Positions 1 to 6,251 of a stretch of 7,750 nt of DNA are shown here, in pieces (positions within the stretch are counted from its first letter, which is position 1; every line of letters begins with the position of its first letter). Made by a program: the position numbers and the translations under genes. The DNA comes from Candidatus Roizmanbacteria bacterium. GTDB lineage: Bacteria > Patescibacteriota > Microgenomatia > UBA1406 > GWC2-37-13. The stretch lies in contig JALWZV010000018.1 of NCBI GenBank assembly GCA_027002315.1, forward strand, positions 1 through 7,750, given 5' to 3'. Under the pieces are notes generated by a model. It had not been told where the DNA came from and did not search any database. It saw only the letters and a list, made by a program, of their open reading frames with translations.

Positions 1-580
1 CATCGGCAAATGCTCTTAGCTGTTTTTCACGTGCTTCGATAAGTGGACGTATTAAGTGAAAACCACGGTTTGTTTTATAAATAGGTGCCATAGCCCTCAT
101 GGTTCCATTGTAAAACATGTTCATAAAGAAACTCTCTACAGAGTCATCAAAATGGTGTCCCAAAGCAACTTTTGTAAAGCCATGTTCTTCTGCGTAGGTA
201 TACAATGCCCCACGTCTCATACGAGAAAAGTAGGAACAAAAAGAGGAATTTTCACGAATGGCATCGTTAGAAATTTCATAAATATTGGTCTCATAGACCG
301 TATGTTTTATCTCATATTTTTTACAATGTTCTACTAGGTCACTGTAGTGTTCACCAGGCATTCCATAGTTAATGGTACAGGCTTCAAACTCAAACGTAAA
401 GGGTGCATGACGTTGTATGTGTTTCATAATATGTATGAGTGCTAAAGAGTCTTTTCCTCCACTCAAACCTACTAAAACTTTGTCCCCCTCACCTACCAGT
501 TTAAATGTTGCGTTGGTTTTACCTGCAACACGTAGAAGCTTTTTACTTATTTTTAATTCTGGATTTATTTTTCTACTCAA
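1..580 (-). CDS. ttcA: TtcA-like PP-loop tRNA thiolation protein (partial, 3' end outside window)
   Basis: This is the N-terminal 193 codons of a TtcA-type ATP-pyrophosphatase; the rest lies beyond the left edge. Known family members use ATP and an Fe-S cluster to put 2-thiocytidine into tRNA position 32. The PP-loop SGGKDS is at residues 40-45, followed by RMRRGALY (120-127), the ALGHHFDDS block (139-147), FFMNMFYNGTM and IRPL..AREKQL, all in family order. The start is TTG at 578-580: an in-frame TAA lies 9 nt upstream, AAGGAAG is spaced 4 nt from the TTG, and the first ATG comes only after the PP-loop. The CxxC that ligates the Fe-S cluster in E. coli TtcA reads C115-S-Y-F118 here, so one cysteine is missing. 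The later cluster cysteine is outside the window. It could therefore be a TtcA-family paralogue with another tRNA substrate. Confidence 0.85.
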   Translation of the reverse strand, partial: MSRKINPELKISKKLLRVAGKTNATFKLVGEGDKVLVGLSGGKDSLALIHIMKHIQRHAPFTFEFEACTINYGMPGEHYSDLVEHCKKYEIKHTVYETNIYEISNDAIRENSSFCSYFSRMRRGALYTYAEEHGFTKVALGHHFDDSVESFFMNMFYNGTMRAMAPIYKTNRGFHLIRPLIEAREKQLRAFAD

Positions 581-589
581 TTTACTTCC

Positions 590-685
590 TTATTGGTACA
601 TTAATGCCAATAAATTAACGAGGCTAAAGCCATCGGTTCCTTATATGCCATCTGCATATTCGGAATCGGCGTGTTTACACCCGAA
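590..685 (-). other. Four consecutive hairpins in the mtn-ttcA intergenic region
   Basis: The 128-bp gap holds four inverted repeats in a row. In plus coordinates they are 590-596/607-613 (TTATTGG/CCAATAA, 10-nt loop); 619-624/629-635 (CGAGGC/GCCaTCG, one bulge, TAAA loop); 643-648/654-659 (ATATGC/GCATAT, 5-nt loop); and 667-673/678-683 (CGGcGTG/CACCCG, one bulge, TTTA loop). The last can alternatively pair TTCGG 659-663 with CCGAA 681-685. By hand count 617-686 is about 47% GC, clearly richer than the other gaps. The first hairpin abuts the SD of the ttcA-like gene, so on the transcript the structure ends at the ribosome binding site. It could be a structured leader, a small repeated element or a decayed insertion. 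I do not recognise a known riboswitch or RNA family. Confidence 0.5.
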
Positions 686-708
686 TAATTTCATGCAAAA
701 AAGCTTAA

Positions 709-1401
709 TTAATCTATATTTTCAACCATATCCAAAATAAAGTTTGCAGAGATAATCGCTGAACCTACCATAAACTCGTCAAAATCTACTCCTGCATCAT
801 CGTTAGCAGTATCTGAAATGGCACGAAGTACAAAGAACGGAATGTTGAGTGCATTACAAACCACCGCTACAGATGCACCCTCCATCTCTAAGGCATCGGC
901 TTGAAAGTTTGTGCTGATAAACTCTTTACGCTCATTTGAAGCGACAAACTGGTCACCAGTTGCAATGGTTCCTTCTATTAAAGAGAGTTCGTTCTTTTTA
1001 GCTACCTCTTTGGCAACTTCACGTAAAGTTTTATCTGTCTCAACAAATTTAGCTCCCTCTGGAACATAACCAAAATCATGTCCAAAAATGCTTATGTCCA
1101 AATCATGCTGACAAAGCTTGTCTGCAATAATCAAATCACCAATATGAAGCTCAGGGTTAATCGCCCCAGCCACACCAGAAAATAAAAGCTTCTCACAACC
1201 AAACTTCTCTATAAGCGTAGAGGCTGTTAACGACGAAAAAACTTTACCTATTTTTGAGTAAGCTATAACCAACTCTTTACCTTTGTAGGTCGCTTCGTAG
1301 TAACTGTTGTTCGCATAGTCTACTTTTTTTACATTTTCTACTTTTTCTAAAAGTGGAGCTATCTCTTCAGGCATCGCACCCATGATGGCTATTTTACTCA
1401 T
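709..1401 (-). CDS. mtn: 5'-methylthioadenosine/S-adenosylhomocysteine nucleosidase (MTAN, Pfs)
   Basis: This cytoplasmic enzyme hydrolyses the N-glycosidic bond of methylthioadenosine and S-adenosylhomocysteine, releasing adenine. In Campylobacterota the same enzyme is known to cleave 6-amino-6-deoxyfutalosine in menaquinone synthesis, which I infer may apply here. At 230 aa it is full length. The catalytic residues sit at the E. coli positions: E12 in MGAMPEE, E174 in ALEMEGA and D197 in RAISDTAN. The glycine-rich LLFSGVAGAINP (72-83) and GTIATGDQF (144-152) are also family blocks. The start is supported by AGAGGAA six bases before the ATG. It precedes the ttcA-like gene on the same strand and may share its transcript. 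No convincing terminator follows: AAGC plus six T after the stop has no stable stem. Confidence 0.96.
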   Translation of the reverse strand: MSKIAIMGAMPEEIAPLLEKVENVKKVDYANNSYYEATYKGKELVIAYSKIGKVFSSLTASTLIEKFGCEKLLFSGVAGAINPELHIGDLIIADKLCQHDLDISIFGHDFGYVPEGAKFVETDKTLREVAKEVAKKNELSLIEGTIATGDQFVASNERKEFISTNFQADALEMEGASVAVVCNALNIPFFVLRAISDTANDDAGVDFDEFMVGSAIISANFILDMVENID

Positions 1402-1445
1402 ATTCTGTTCCTCTGTGTGATTTAAAACGTGATGGTATCAAAACT

Positions 1446-1451
1446 CTTATA
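1446..1451 (-). promoter_or_regulatory. Possible mtn -10 box
   Basis: TATAAG on the minus strand, about 45 nt before the mtn start, is preceded by long T-rich runs (plus-strand A/G-rich 1464-1488), a pattern common upstream of Campylobacterota sigma-70 promoters. No recognisable -35 lies at 16-18 bp. This is a weak call based only on sequence likeness and position in the divergent 189-bp gap. Confidence 0.3.
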
Positions 1452-1533
1452 AAAGCTAGGTTGAAAGAAAAAAGAGAAGAGAAAACAGAACTCATATTAA
1501 ACTTTAGATATGGATTATAGTTTCAATTGATAA

Positions 1534-1561
1534 TTTTCATTAAATTTAATTGTGTTATAAT
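1534..1561 (+). promoter_or_regulatory. Extended -10 promoter for the 73-aa membrane protein
   Basis: TATAAT at 1556-1561 is a perfect -10 and is preceded by TG plus one base (1553-1555), making an extended -10. The best -35 is a poor TTTTCA at 1534-1539, 16 bp away. A 12-bp perfect palindrome, ATTAAATTTAAT (1539-1550), fills the spacer; in such AT-rich DNA it may be chance. The start codon lies 29 nt downstream of the -10, with AAAAAGG as SD. Confidence 0.6.
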
Positions 1562-1590
1562 TTAACATATTTTATTTAAAAAGGTTTATT

Positions 1591-1812
1591 ATGCCAAAAG
1601 AACATAATTCCAGTTTTTCAGGAGACCATGTAGTAGATGAGATTGTTGAACATATAATTATGGAAAAAACTGGAGTACTGCATGAACACATTACTGCAGT
1701 TAAGCCAAAACCTGAAGTAGGTGATGGCTTTTTATTTAATCTTCTTATGTATGCTGTTGTAGGAACAGAACTTTGGTTAATCTATAAAGAAATTTTAGCA
1801 ATCTTTTACTAA
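1591..1812 (+). CDS. Small single-span membrane protein, unknown function
   Basis: I do not recognise this 73-aa protein. Residues 1-45 are hydrophilic and rich in His (5, 13, 21, 31, 33) and Glu. Residues 46-72 form one hydrophobic stretch, probably a membrane helix, with a Glu at 60 and a Lys at 66 inside or at its end. It would be C-terminally anchored with no signal peptide. Coding is supported by an extended -10 promoter, by AAAAAGG six bases before the ATG and by a conventional ATG. The stop overlaps the fabD stop by 4 nt (1809-1812), tail to tail. It is the only plus-strand gene between fabD and mtn. The short length leaves some doubt, but promoter, SD and spacing all agree. Confidence 0.7.
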   Translation: MPKEHNSSFSGDHVVDEIVEHIIMEKTGVLHEHITAVKPKPEVGDGFLFNLLMYAVVGTELWLIYKEILAIFY

Positions 1813-2747
1813 AGTGCTTTAATCGCCTCAATCGTTGCTTCAAGAGAAGCCATATCACTTACATTAAAGTGTGGTTTCTTTGTTGCTTTTTTGTTGAGAC
1901 CTTTAAGTACATTTCCATGACCAAACTCAATGTAACAGTCAACATCTTCGTCTATGTTTGCCATAGCATGTTTGTACTTTACAGGAAGAACCAATTGTTT
2001 AGCAAGAAGTGCTAATGCCTCTTCTTTGCTTGAGTAAGGTTCTGCTGTTACATTAGATATAACAGGTGCAATGAACTCATCTTTTAGCATTTCGTTTAAC
2101 TTTTCTGAAAGTGGTGCAACAGCCTCTTCTAGGAGTGGACAGTGTGAAGCTACTGACATATCTAAAAGCATGGCTCTTTTTGCTTTTGCCTCTTTTAATA
2201 TAGGAGCTAAAATTTCTAAATCTTTTTTAATGCCTGCAATAACAATCTGCCCATCAGCGTTGTAGTTAACAGCCCAAACTTGTCGTCCAGTTGCTCTTTG
2301 CGATTCACAAATAGTCTCTACAACCTCATCTGCAAGACCTAAAGAGACCATCATTCCTACCTCTTGTTTAGAACACGCCTCTGCCATAAGCTTACCACGA
2401 AGATTTACAAGCTCTACCGCATCTACAGCATTCAAGGCATGAGAAGCCACCAATGCTGAAAACTCACCTAAAGAGTGCCCCATTGTCAACACTGGCTTAA
2501 TATCTACAGCATCTATAAAAAGCTTATGAGCAATGGTTGCAACCAAAAGAATGGCTGGTTGAGTGAACTCTGTTTGCCCCAACTTATCGTTCTCTTCAAA
2601 AAGAAGATGCTCAAAGTCAATTCCTGTACGCTCACTTGCGTCGGCTATCATCTGTTTTGCAATGTCTGAATTTTCAAAAAAATCTTTTCCCATTCCTATT
2701 TTCTGAGAACCTTGACCTGCAAATAAAAATGCACATTTAACTGACAT
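1809..2747 (-). CDS. fabD: Malonyl-CoA:ACP transacylase
   Basis: FabD moves the malonyl group from CoA to acyl carrier protein, feeding type II fatty-acid elongation in the cytoplasm. At 312 aa it has the usual length. Seen in order: LFAGQGSQKIGMG (8-20), the nucleophile elbow GHSLGEFSALVA with Ser92 (90-101), Arg117 in NLRGKLM, which binds the malonyl carboxylate, SVASHCPL with the catalytic His202, and Gln251 in AKQLVLPVKY. These fall at or within one position of the E. coli residues. The start ATG has AAAGGG six bases upstream. An 84-bp gap separates it from the Cys-rich membrane protein, so it may have its own promoter, read through from the mrdA operon, or both. Confidence 0.97.
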   Translation of the reverse strand: MSVKCAFLFAGQGSQKIGMGKDFFENSDIAKQMIADASERTGIDFEHLLFEENDKLGQTEFTQPAILLVATIAHKLFIDAVDIKPVLTMGHSLGEFSALVASHALNAVDAVELVNLRGKLMAEACSKQEVGMMVSLGLADEVVETICESQRATGRQVWAVNYNADGQIVIAGIKKDLEILAPILKEAKAKRAMLLDMSVASHCPLLEEAVAPLSEKLNEMLKDEFIAPVISNVTAEPYSSKEEALALLAKQLVLPVKYKHAMANIDEDVDCYIEFGHGNVLKGLNKKATKKPHFNVSDMASLEATIEAIKAL

Positions 2748-2774
2748 AATAAACCCTTTTTCTTTAATTTCAGT

Positions 2775-2803
2775 ATTTTACCCAAAGAGTGGTTATTTCA
2801 TAA
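2775..2803 (-). promoter_or_regulatory. Possible fabD promoter
   Basis: On the minus strand TAAAAT (2775-2780) has a weak TTATGA (2798-2803) 17 bp upstream, and the fabD ATG lies 27 nt downstream. The -35 falls within the 11-bp palindrome TTCATAATGAA (2797-2807), which could be an operator or chance. It is only a sequence-likeness call, but it fits the one sizeable gap in this cluster. Confidence 0.35.
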
Positions 2804-2831
2804 TGAATAGTGCATATTGAAGAAAAAACTT

Positions 2832-3233
2832 TTAACTGTTACCACAAGAGATACCACTTCCTTCTAAACAAAAGTTCTCTTTACAATCAGCACTTTCATA
2901 GTCGCCACAACATTTACAAATCTCTTCTTCTACTAGCTTTTCATCTTTTGCTACTAAAGGGGCTAATTTATCTTTAACTTTAGAGACAACATAAGCAGAA
3001 AAGCTTTCAGCATCACTTTCACTCTTAGTGTACATCCCCTCAAGAGAGTTTAAATGAGGTTTAATCTTCTCATTAATCTCACTACGTATCTCATCACGTA
3101 AAGGATTTACTTCTTCCACTACCGCTTTACTAGAACCAGTAAAAAGATTCTTAACTACTATAATAAGATTAATAAAAAGTATCAACCCAATAAATGCGAA
3201 TACAAACACCATTATATTATTAGTATCAACCAT
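2832..3233 (-). CDS. Membrane-anchored protein with Cys-rich C-terminal tail, unknown function
   Basis: I do not recognise a family for this 133-aa protein. A single membrane helix spans about residues 7-28, followed by a basic KN/K flank. Residues 35-104 are charged, contain Pro-Leu-Arg and EINEKIKPHL helices and look like a helical linker. The tail 104-133 carries six cysteines (106, 108, 109, 117, 122, 130), beginning CKCC; such a cluster could bind a metal or form disulfides. With short N-terminal residues before the helix, the topology cannot be fixed from the sequence: a cytoplasmic tail would favour metal binding, an external one disulfides. Its ATG overlaps the mrdA stop by one base (TAATG), so it is probably translated in step with PBP2. 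The SD is weak (AGAAAGAAG). Confidence that it is a gene is high; its function is unknown. Confidence 0.8.
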   Translation of the reverse strand: MVDTNNIMVFVFAFIGLILFINLIIVVKNLFTGSSKAVVEEVNPLRDEIRSEINEKIKPHLNSLEGMYTKSESDAESFSAYVVSKVKDKLAPLVAKDEKLVEEEICKCCGDYESADCKENFCLEGSGISCGNS

Positions 3234-5314
3234 TAGTTTATCTTCTTTCTAGCTTTAATCACTTCTTTTGGTTTTTTAATTTTTTTCATTTTTATTTTTC
3301 CTTTAAATTTTTTACCAAAGTAACCTTCGTTTGCCATCCACTTGTATATCTCTGCAGCAATAGGTCCTGAGGTACTACCACCATGTCCCCCATGCTCAAC
3401 CAAAACAGTTACAATGTATTTAGGGTTTTTAAATGGAGCATAGGTAGTTAACCACGCATGAGATCGACTGTAATACTCCATCTCATACTCTTTCATTCTT
3501 TTCTTTTCCCCTCTTGGAATAGAAACAACCTGTGAGGTACCTGTTTTTCCAGCCACAACGATAGGAAGCCCTGACATGGTTCTTCGTGCTGTTCCATGTG
3601 GAGAGTTACACACATCATACATACCTAAACGAATGCTATTCAAATGTTTTTTATTAAAAGGAATAGACTTGTAGACTTCTTTTACCTCTTTACCTGCTAC
3701 CGTTTTTGCAAAATGGGGTGTAGGTAATAATCCTGTAGCTAAAAATGCCGTATATCTTGTAATCTGTAACGGCGTAACCAAATCATAGCCCTGTCCAATA
3801 GCAGCAATAACTGTTTCTCCCATATACCAAGGCTTCTTATATTTTCTCATTTTCCAAGCTTTATCAGGAATTAACCCCTTTTTCTCACCAGGTAAATCAA
3901 CTCCTGTTTTTACACCTAAACCTATTTTATGTAAAGTATCAGAGATGGCATTAATACCTGTTTGTAAACTTTTATTGTAAAAATAGACATCACAACTTTC
4001 ACGGATTGCTTTACGTAAACCAACTTTTCCATGCCCGTACCTTGACCAACATCGAAATTTGTGTTTATTTTTCCCCATGCTGATAAAACCTCTACAGTGT
4101 TCTTTTTTATCTAAAGAGACACCTGCATCAGAAAAAGAGAGTGCCATACCCATTTTAATAGCCGAACCTGGGGGATAGGTACCAGCAACTATTTTATTAG
4201 TAAAGGGATGATTAAAATTATTAGTCAATGCTTTCCATTCTTTGCTAGAAATACCTCCAACAAACAGATTTGGATCATAAGAGGGGTAAGAGACAGCAGC
4301 TATAATATCACCATTCGTCTGCATGACAATAGCAACACCAGCCTGTCCTATAAAGAGTTCATTTATTTTTTTCTGTAATTTTAAATCAATATTTAAAATA
4401 AGATTCTGATCTTCAATTGGATCTTTTTTCTTTATTTCAGCAACTTCCTTATTACGAGCAGTTACCCTTACCAATCTATAGCCCAATTCACCCTGTAAAA
4501 CTTTGTTATACTGTTTTTCTAAACCACTCTTTCCAATTACGCCAACCGTTTCAACCACCCCTACCAGTTTACCTTTATCATTAGTTTCAATTGCATTTTT
4601 TTCTCTATCTTTTTTATTTTGTATTTTATTTGAACGTCCTACATAACCTACAACATGTGTTGCCATACTTCCAGCAGGATACGAACGTTTTGTCTCTGAC
4701 TCAATTTTCAAAAGTTTATTAATAGTCAATTTAGGATAAGAACCAATCATATCGTCATAACTTATAAAATCGATAATAGGAATAAATCTATGATTATATG
4801 CAGAGTTTTGGTTCACATATTTAAGCAGTAACTCCTCTCTATTTAAATCAGGAAACTCTTTAATAATAGTATCAATCGTTTTTAACAAATTTTTTCTAAC
4901 ATATCTTTTCAATATTTTTGTTTGATTCAAATCAGGCATTTTTTTAGAAAGATACATAAGTCTTTTACCCAACTCACGATTATGATTGTGTTGCAAGAGT
5001 CTATGCAACTTAGTTCTATTAATATCTGGATAAATCTCCATTATGTAATTTTCAGTCGTAGCACGCTTTTCATTACTGTATCTGGACATATGTGGTGCCA
5101 ATTTAATAGAAAAACCAATATTGTTAACAGCCAAAAGCTTTCCATTCCTGTCCAATATCTCTCCACGAACAGGTTTTTGAAAATATTTTCGTTGAAAATT
5201 CATCTCTGCCAGTTTTTCATAATGGTGATTTGATTTAATACTTGTTAAATAAATCTCAAAGATTAACCTTATCCAAAAGAGTACAAAAATTGTAATTACT
5301 ATGGTAAATCTCAT
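3233..5314 (-). CDS. mrdA: Penicillin-binding protein 2, peptidoglycan transpeptidase of the elongasome
   Basis: PBP2 cross-links peptidoglycan during side-wall growth with RodA and MreB/C/D, anchored in the inner membrane with its body in the periplasm. An N-terminal membrane helix (about 4-22) is followed by the head domain starting at RGEILDRNGKLLAVN (50-64). The transpeptidase has YPPGSAIK with nucleophile Ser384 and Lys387, SCD at 440-442 (PBP2 proteins commonly carry SxD rather than SxN) and KTGT at 590-593. At 693 aa it is longer than E. coli PBP2 (633). The excess lies in a repeated stretch of the head domain (residues 88-171) and a very basic tail (668-693). The ATG overlaps the preceding stop as ATGA, with AGGGG seven bases upstream. 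It could be named by local convention pbpC or pbp2. Confidence 0.95.
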   Translation of the reverse strand: MRFTIVITIFVLFWIRLIFEIYLTSIKSNHHYEKLAEMNFQRKYFQKPVRGEILDRNGKLLAVNNIGFSIKLAPHMSRYSNEKRATTENYIMEIYPDINRTKLHRLLQHNHNRELGKRLMYLSKKMPDLNQTKILKRYVRKNLLKTIDTIIKEFPDLNREELLLKYVNQNSAYNHRFIPIIDFISYDDMIGSYPKLTINKLLKIESETKRSYPAGSMATHVVGYVGRSNKIQNKKDREKNAIETNDKGKLVGVVETVGVIGKSGLEKQYNKVLQGELGYRLVRVTARNKEVAEIKKKDPIEDQNLILNIDLKLQKKINELFIGQAGVAIVMQTNGDIIAAVSYPSYDPNLFVGGISSKEWKALTNNFNHPFTNKIVAGTYPPGSAIKMGMALSFSDAGVSLDKKEHCRGFISMGKNKHKFRCWSRYGHGKVGLRKAIRESCDVYFYNKSLQTGINAISDTLHKIGLGVKTGVDLPGEKKGLIPDKAWKMRKYKKPWYMGETVIAAIGQGYDLVTPLQITRYTAFLATGLLPTPHFAKTVAGKEVKEVYKSIPFNKKHLNSIRLGMYDVCNSPHGTARRTMSGLPIVVAGKTGTSQVVSIPRGEKKRMKEYEMEYYSRSHAWLTTYAPFKNPKYIVTVLVEHGGHGGSTSGPIAAEIYKWMANEGYFGKKFKGKIKMKKIKKPKEVIKARKKIN
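4802..5053 (-). repeat. Three-unit internal repeat coding for part of the PBP2 head domain
   Basis: Residues 88-171 of PBP2 contain three related units of about 28-31 residues. Aligned cores are YIMEIYPDINRTKLHRLL (90-107), YLSKKMPDLNQTKILKRYV (121-139) and TIIKEFPDLNREELLLKYV (149-167). The conserved Pro residues (96, 127, 155) are 31 and 28 apart. The DNA copies have diverged, so this is an old duplication and visible mainly in protein. I recall one such PDLN segment as usual in related PBP2 proteins; two extra units would account for most of the extra length here. Confidence 0.6.
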
Positions 5315-5775
5315 ATAAATACCCCTATAAGAACATCAATTATAATATAGTATATTAGCATTGCATTAGCAACAACTGTTGTTGTATCAAACATAGCATC
5401 GTAGAGAAAGATAGTCATGTAGTAAAAAAAATCCATCAAAACAATCATAATAAAAAGCAGACAAACCTTACAATGTATCAAAAGTTTTAATTTAGAGTAA
5501 ATGAAAACACGAACCATTACAACAACAAATAGAGAGAGCAATATAGGCAAGGTTAAATTCAATTCCAAATTCAATAAGTAAACAATTCCAGCAAAAACAT
5601 ACACTTTGTTTCTATCAACGTTATGGATTATAAGGTAACCAACCAAGCCAATTAAAGGGGGTACCAAGCTATAAATTGAGACTAAAAAAGGGTAACCTAA
5701 AACGAACAAAGTGATTCCAAACTTCTCAAAGAGGTTTAATCCATCTCTACTAAAATCATTTTTATATCTATTCAT
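5311..5775 (-). CDS. Multi-pass membrane protein in the MreD position
   Basis: This 154-aa protein is almost entirely hydrophobic. After a charged N-terminus (1-18) there are about five or six membrane segments, near 19-36, 38-52, 57-75, 75-94, 99-122 and 133-153. Length, segment number and its place directly before mrdA match MreD, the small membrane subunit of the rod-shape complex, but sequence identity to MreD is not something I can see. The C-terminus lies in the membrane, and its TGA overlaps the mrdA ATG (ATGA). The start is 8 nt after the argA stop, with TTAGGG six bases before the ATG. The functional assignment is by position and topology only; an unrelated PBP2-partner membrane protein is equally possible. 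Confidence 0.75.
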   Translation of the reverse strand: MNRYKNDFSRDGLNLFEKFGITLFVLGYPFLVSIYSLVPPLIGLVGYLIIHNVDRNKVYVFAGIVYLLNLELNLTLPILLSLFVVVMVRVFIYSKLKLLIHCKVCLLFIMIVLMDFFYYMTIFLYDAMFDTTTVVANAMLIYYIIIDVLIGVFI

Positions 5776-5783
5776 ATTCTACC

Positions 5784-6251
5784 CTAATTTCCCAATTTGT
5801 AAACCAATGAAATTTCATTACAGATAGGAAAATGAATGCATTTTATGCAATCTGTCCAAATTTTATGCTCTGGAATACTCTCTTTTGGAATCTCTACAAA
5901 ATCCATTTTCTGAAAAAACTGAGGAAGGTAGGTTAAAACCAAAACCTCTTCACTTATCTTCAACTCTTTTGCCTCTTTTAAACAAAATTCTACAATATTT
6001 TTACCAATACGCTTACCTCTATGCTCCGAAGAGACAATAAGACTTCTAATCTCTGCTAAACGTGAAGAGTGTATATGCAAAGCTGCATACCCTATAAGCT
6101 CTTCTCCCTCTTTTGCCAAAACATAAGAACGAATATTACTGGCTACTTCATCTTCACTTCTGTCCAATATAATTCCATCTTGTACTTCTTGTGCAACCAA
6201 ACGTTGCATTTCAGAAATGTCTGAAAGTTTGGCTTTGACTAATTTGACCAT
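5784..6251 (-). CDS. argA: Short N-acetylglutamate synthase (GNAT family)
   Basis: The protein is a stand-alone GNAT acetyltransferase of 155 aa resembling the short N-acetylglutamate synthases, which acetylate glutamate with acetyl-CoA in the first step of arginine synthesis. Family blocks seen: GIILDRSEDEVASNIRSYVLA (26-46), IGYAALHIHSSRLAEIRSL (53-71), the acetyl-CoA loop HRGKRIGKNIV (77-87), LVLTYLPQFFQKMDF (104-118), and the terminal WTDCIKCIHFPICNE (132-146) with Cys135, Cys138 and Cys144, a tail typical of this type. It lacks the amino-acid kinase domain of classical ArgA. Its ATG lies 13 nt inside the end of engB and its SD is poor (GGGG), so coupled translation is likely. A broader acetyltransferase role cannot be excluded. 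Confidence 0.82.
   Translation of the reverse strand: MVKLVKAKLSDISEMQRLVAQEVQDGIILDRSEDEVASNIRSYVLAKEGEELIGYAALHIHSSRLAEIRSLIVSSEHRGKRIGKNIVEFCLKEAKELKISEEVLVLTYLPQFFQKMDFVEIPKESIPEHKIWTDCIKCIHFPICNEISLVYKLGN

Noticed and set aside
56..337. Open frame of 93 codons on the plus strand inside the ttcA-like gene
   Set aside because: Antisense to clearly conserved TtcA blocks; treated as a shadow frame.
590..685. tRNA or known small RNA in the mtn-ttcA gap
   Set aside because: No 7-bp acceptor stem, no GTTCGA-type T loop, no CCA, and no signal of SRP RNA or 6S RNA. The stems do not form a cloverleaf.
697..708. Rho-independent terminator after mtn (AAGC followed by six T)
   Set aside because: Only a 6-bp self-complementary AAGCTT precedes the T run, with no loop-forming stem.
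417..740. Open frame of 107 codons on the plus strand across ttcA, the gap and the mtn end
   Set aside because: It runs antisense through the PP-loop coding region of the ttcA-like gene. Its residues are compositionally odd and no SD precedes it.
1811..1822. TAAAGTGCTTTA as a bidirectional terminator at the fabD and 73-aa gene ends
   Set aside because: The arms are 5 bp with a 2-nt loop and no T tract on either side, and it lies within the fabD coding end.
2071..2669. Two 64-codon plus-strand frames inside fabD
   Set aside because: Both are antisense to fabD active-site regions and have no independent support.
4700..4738. Fourth PDLN-like unit in PBP2 (YPKLTINKLLKIE, residues 193-205)
   Set aside because: It matches only P, L and the helix pattern, lacks the D and N, and sits after a conserved non-repeat block, so I did not count it.
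4922..5233. Open frame of about 100 codons on the plus strand inside mrdA
   Set aside because: It is fully antisense to the conserved PBP2 head domain, with no SD or promoter and no recognisable protein features.
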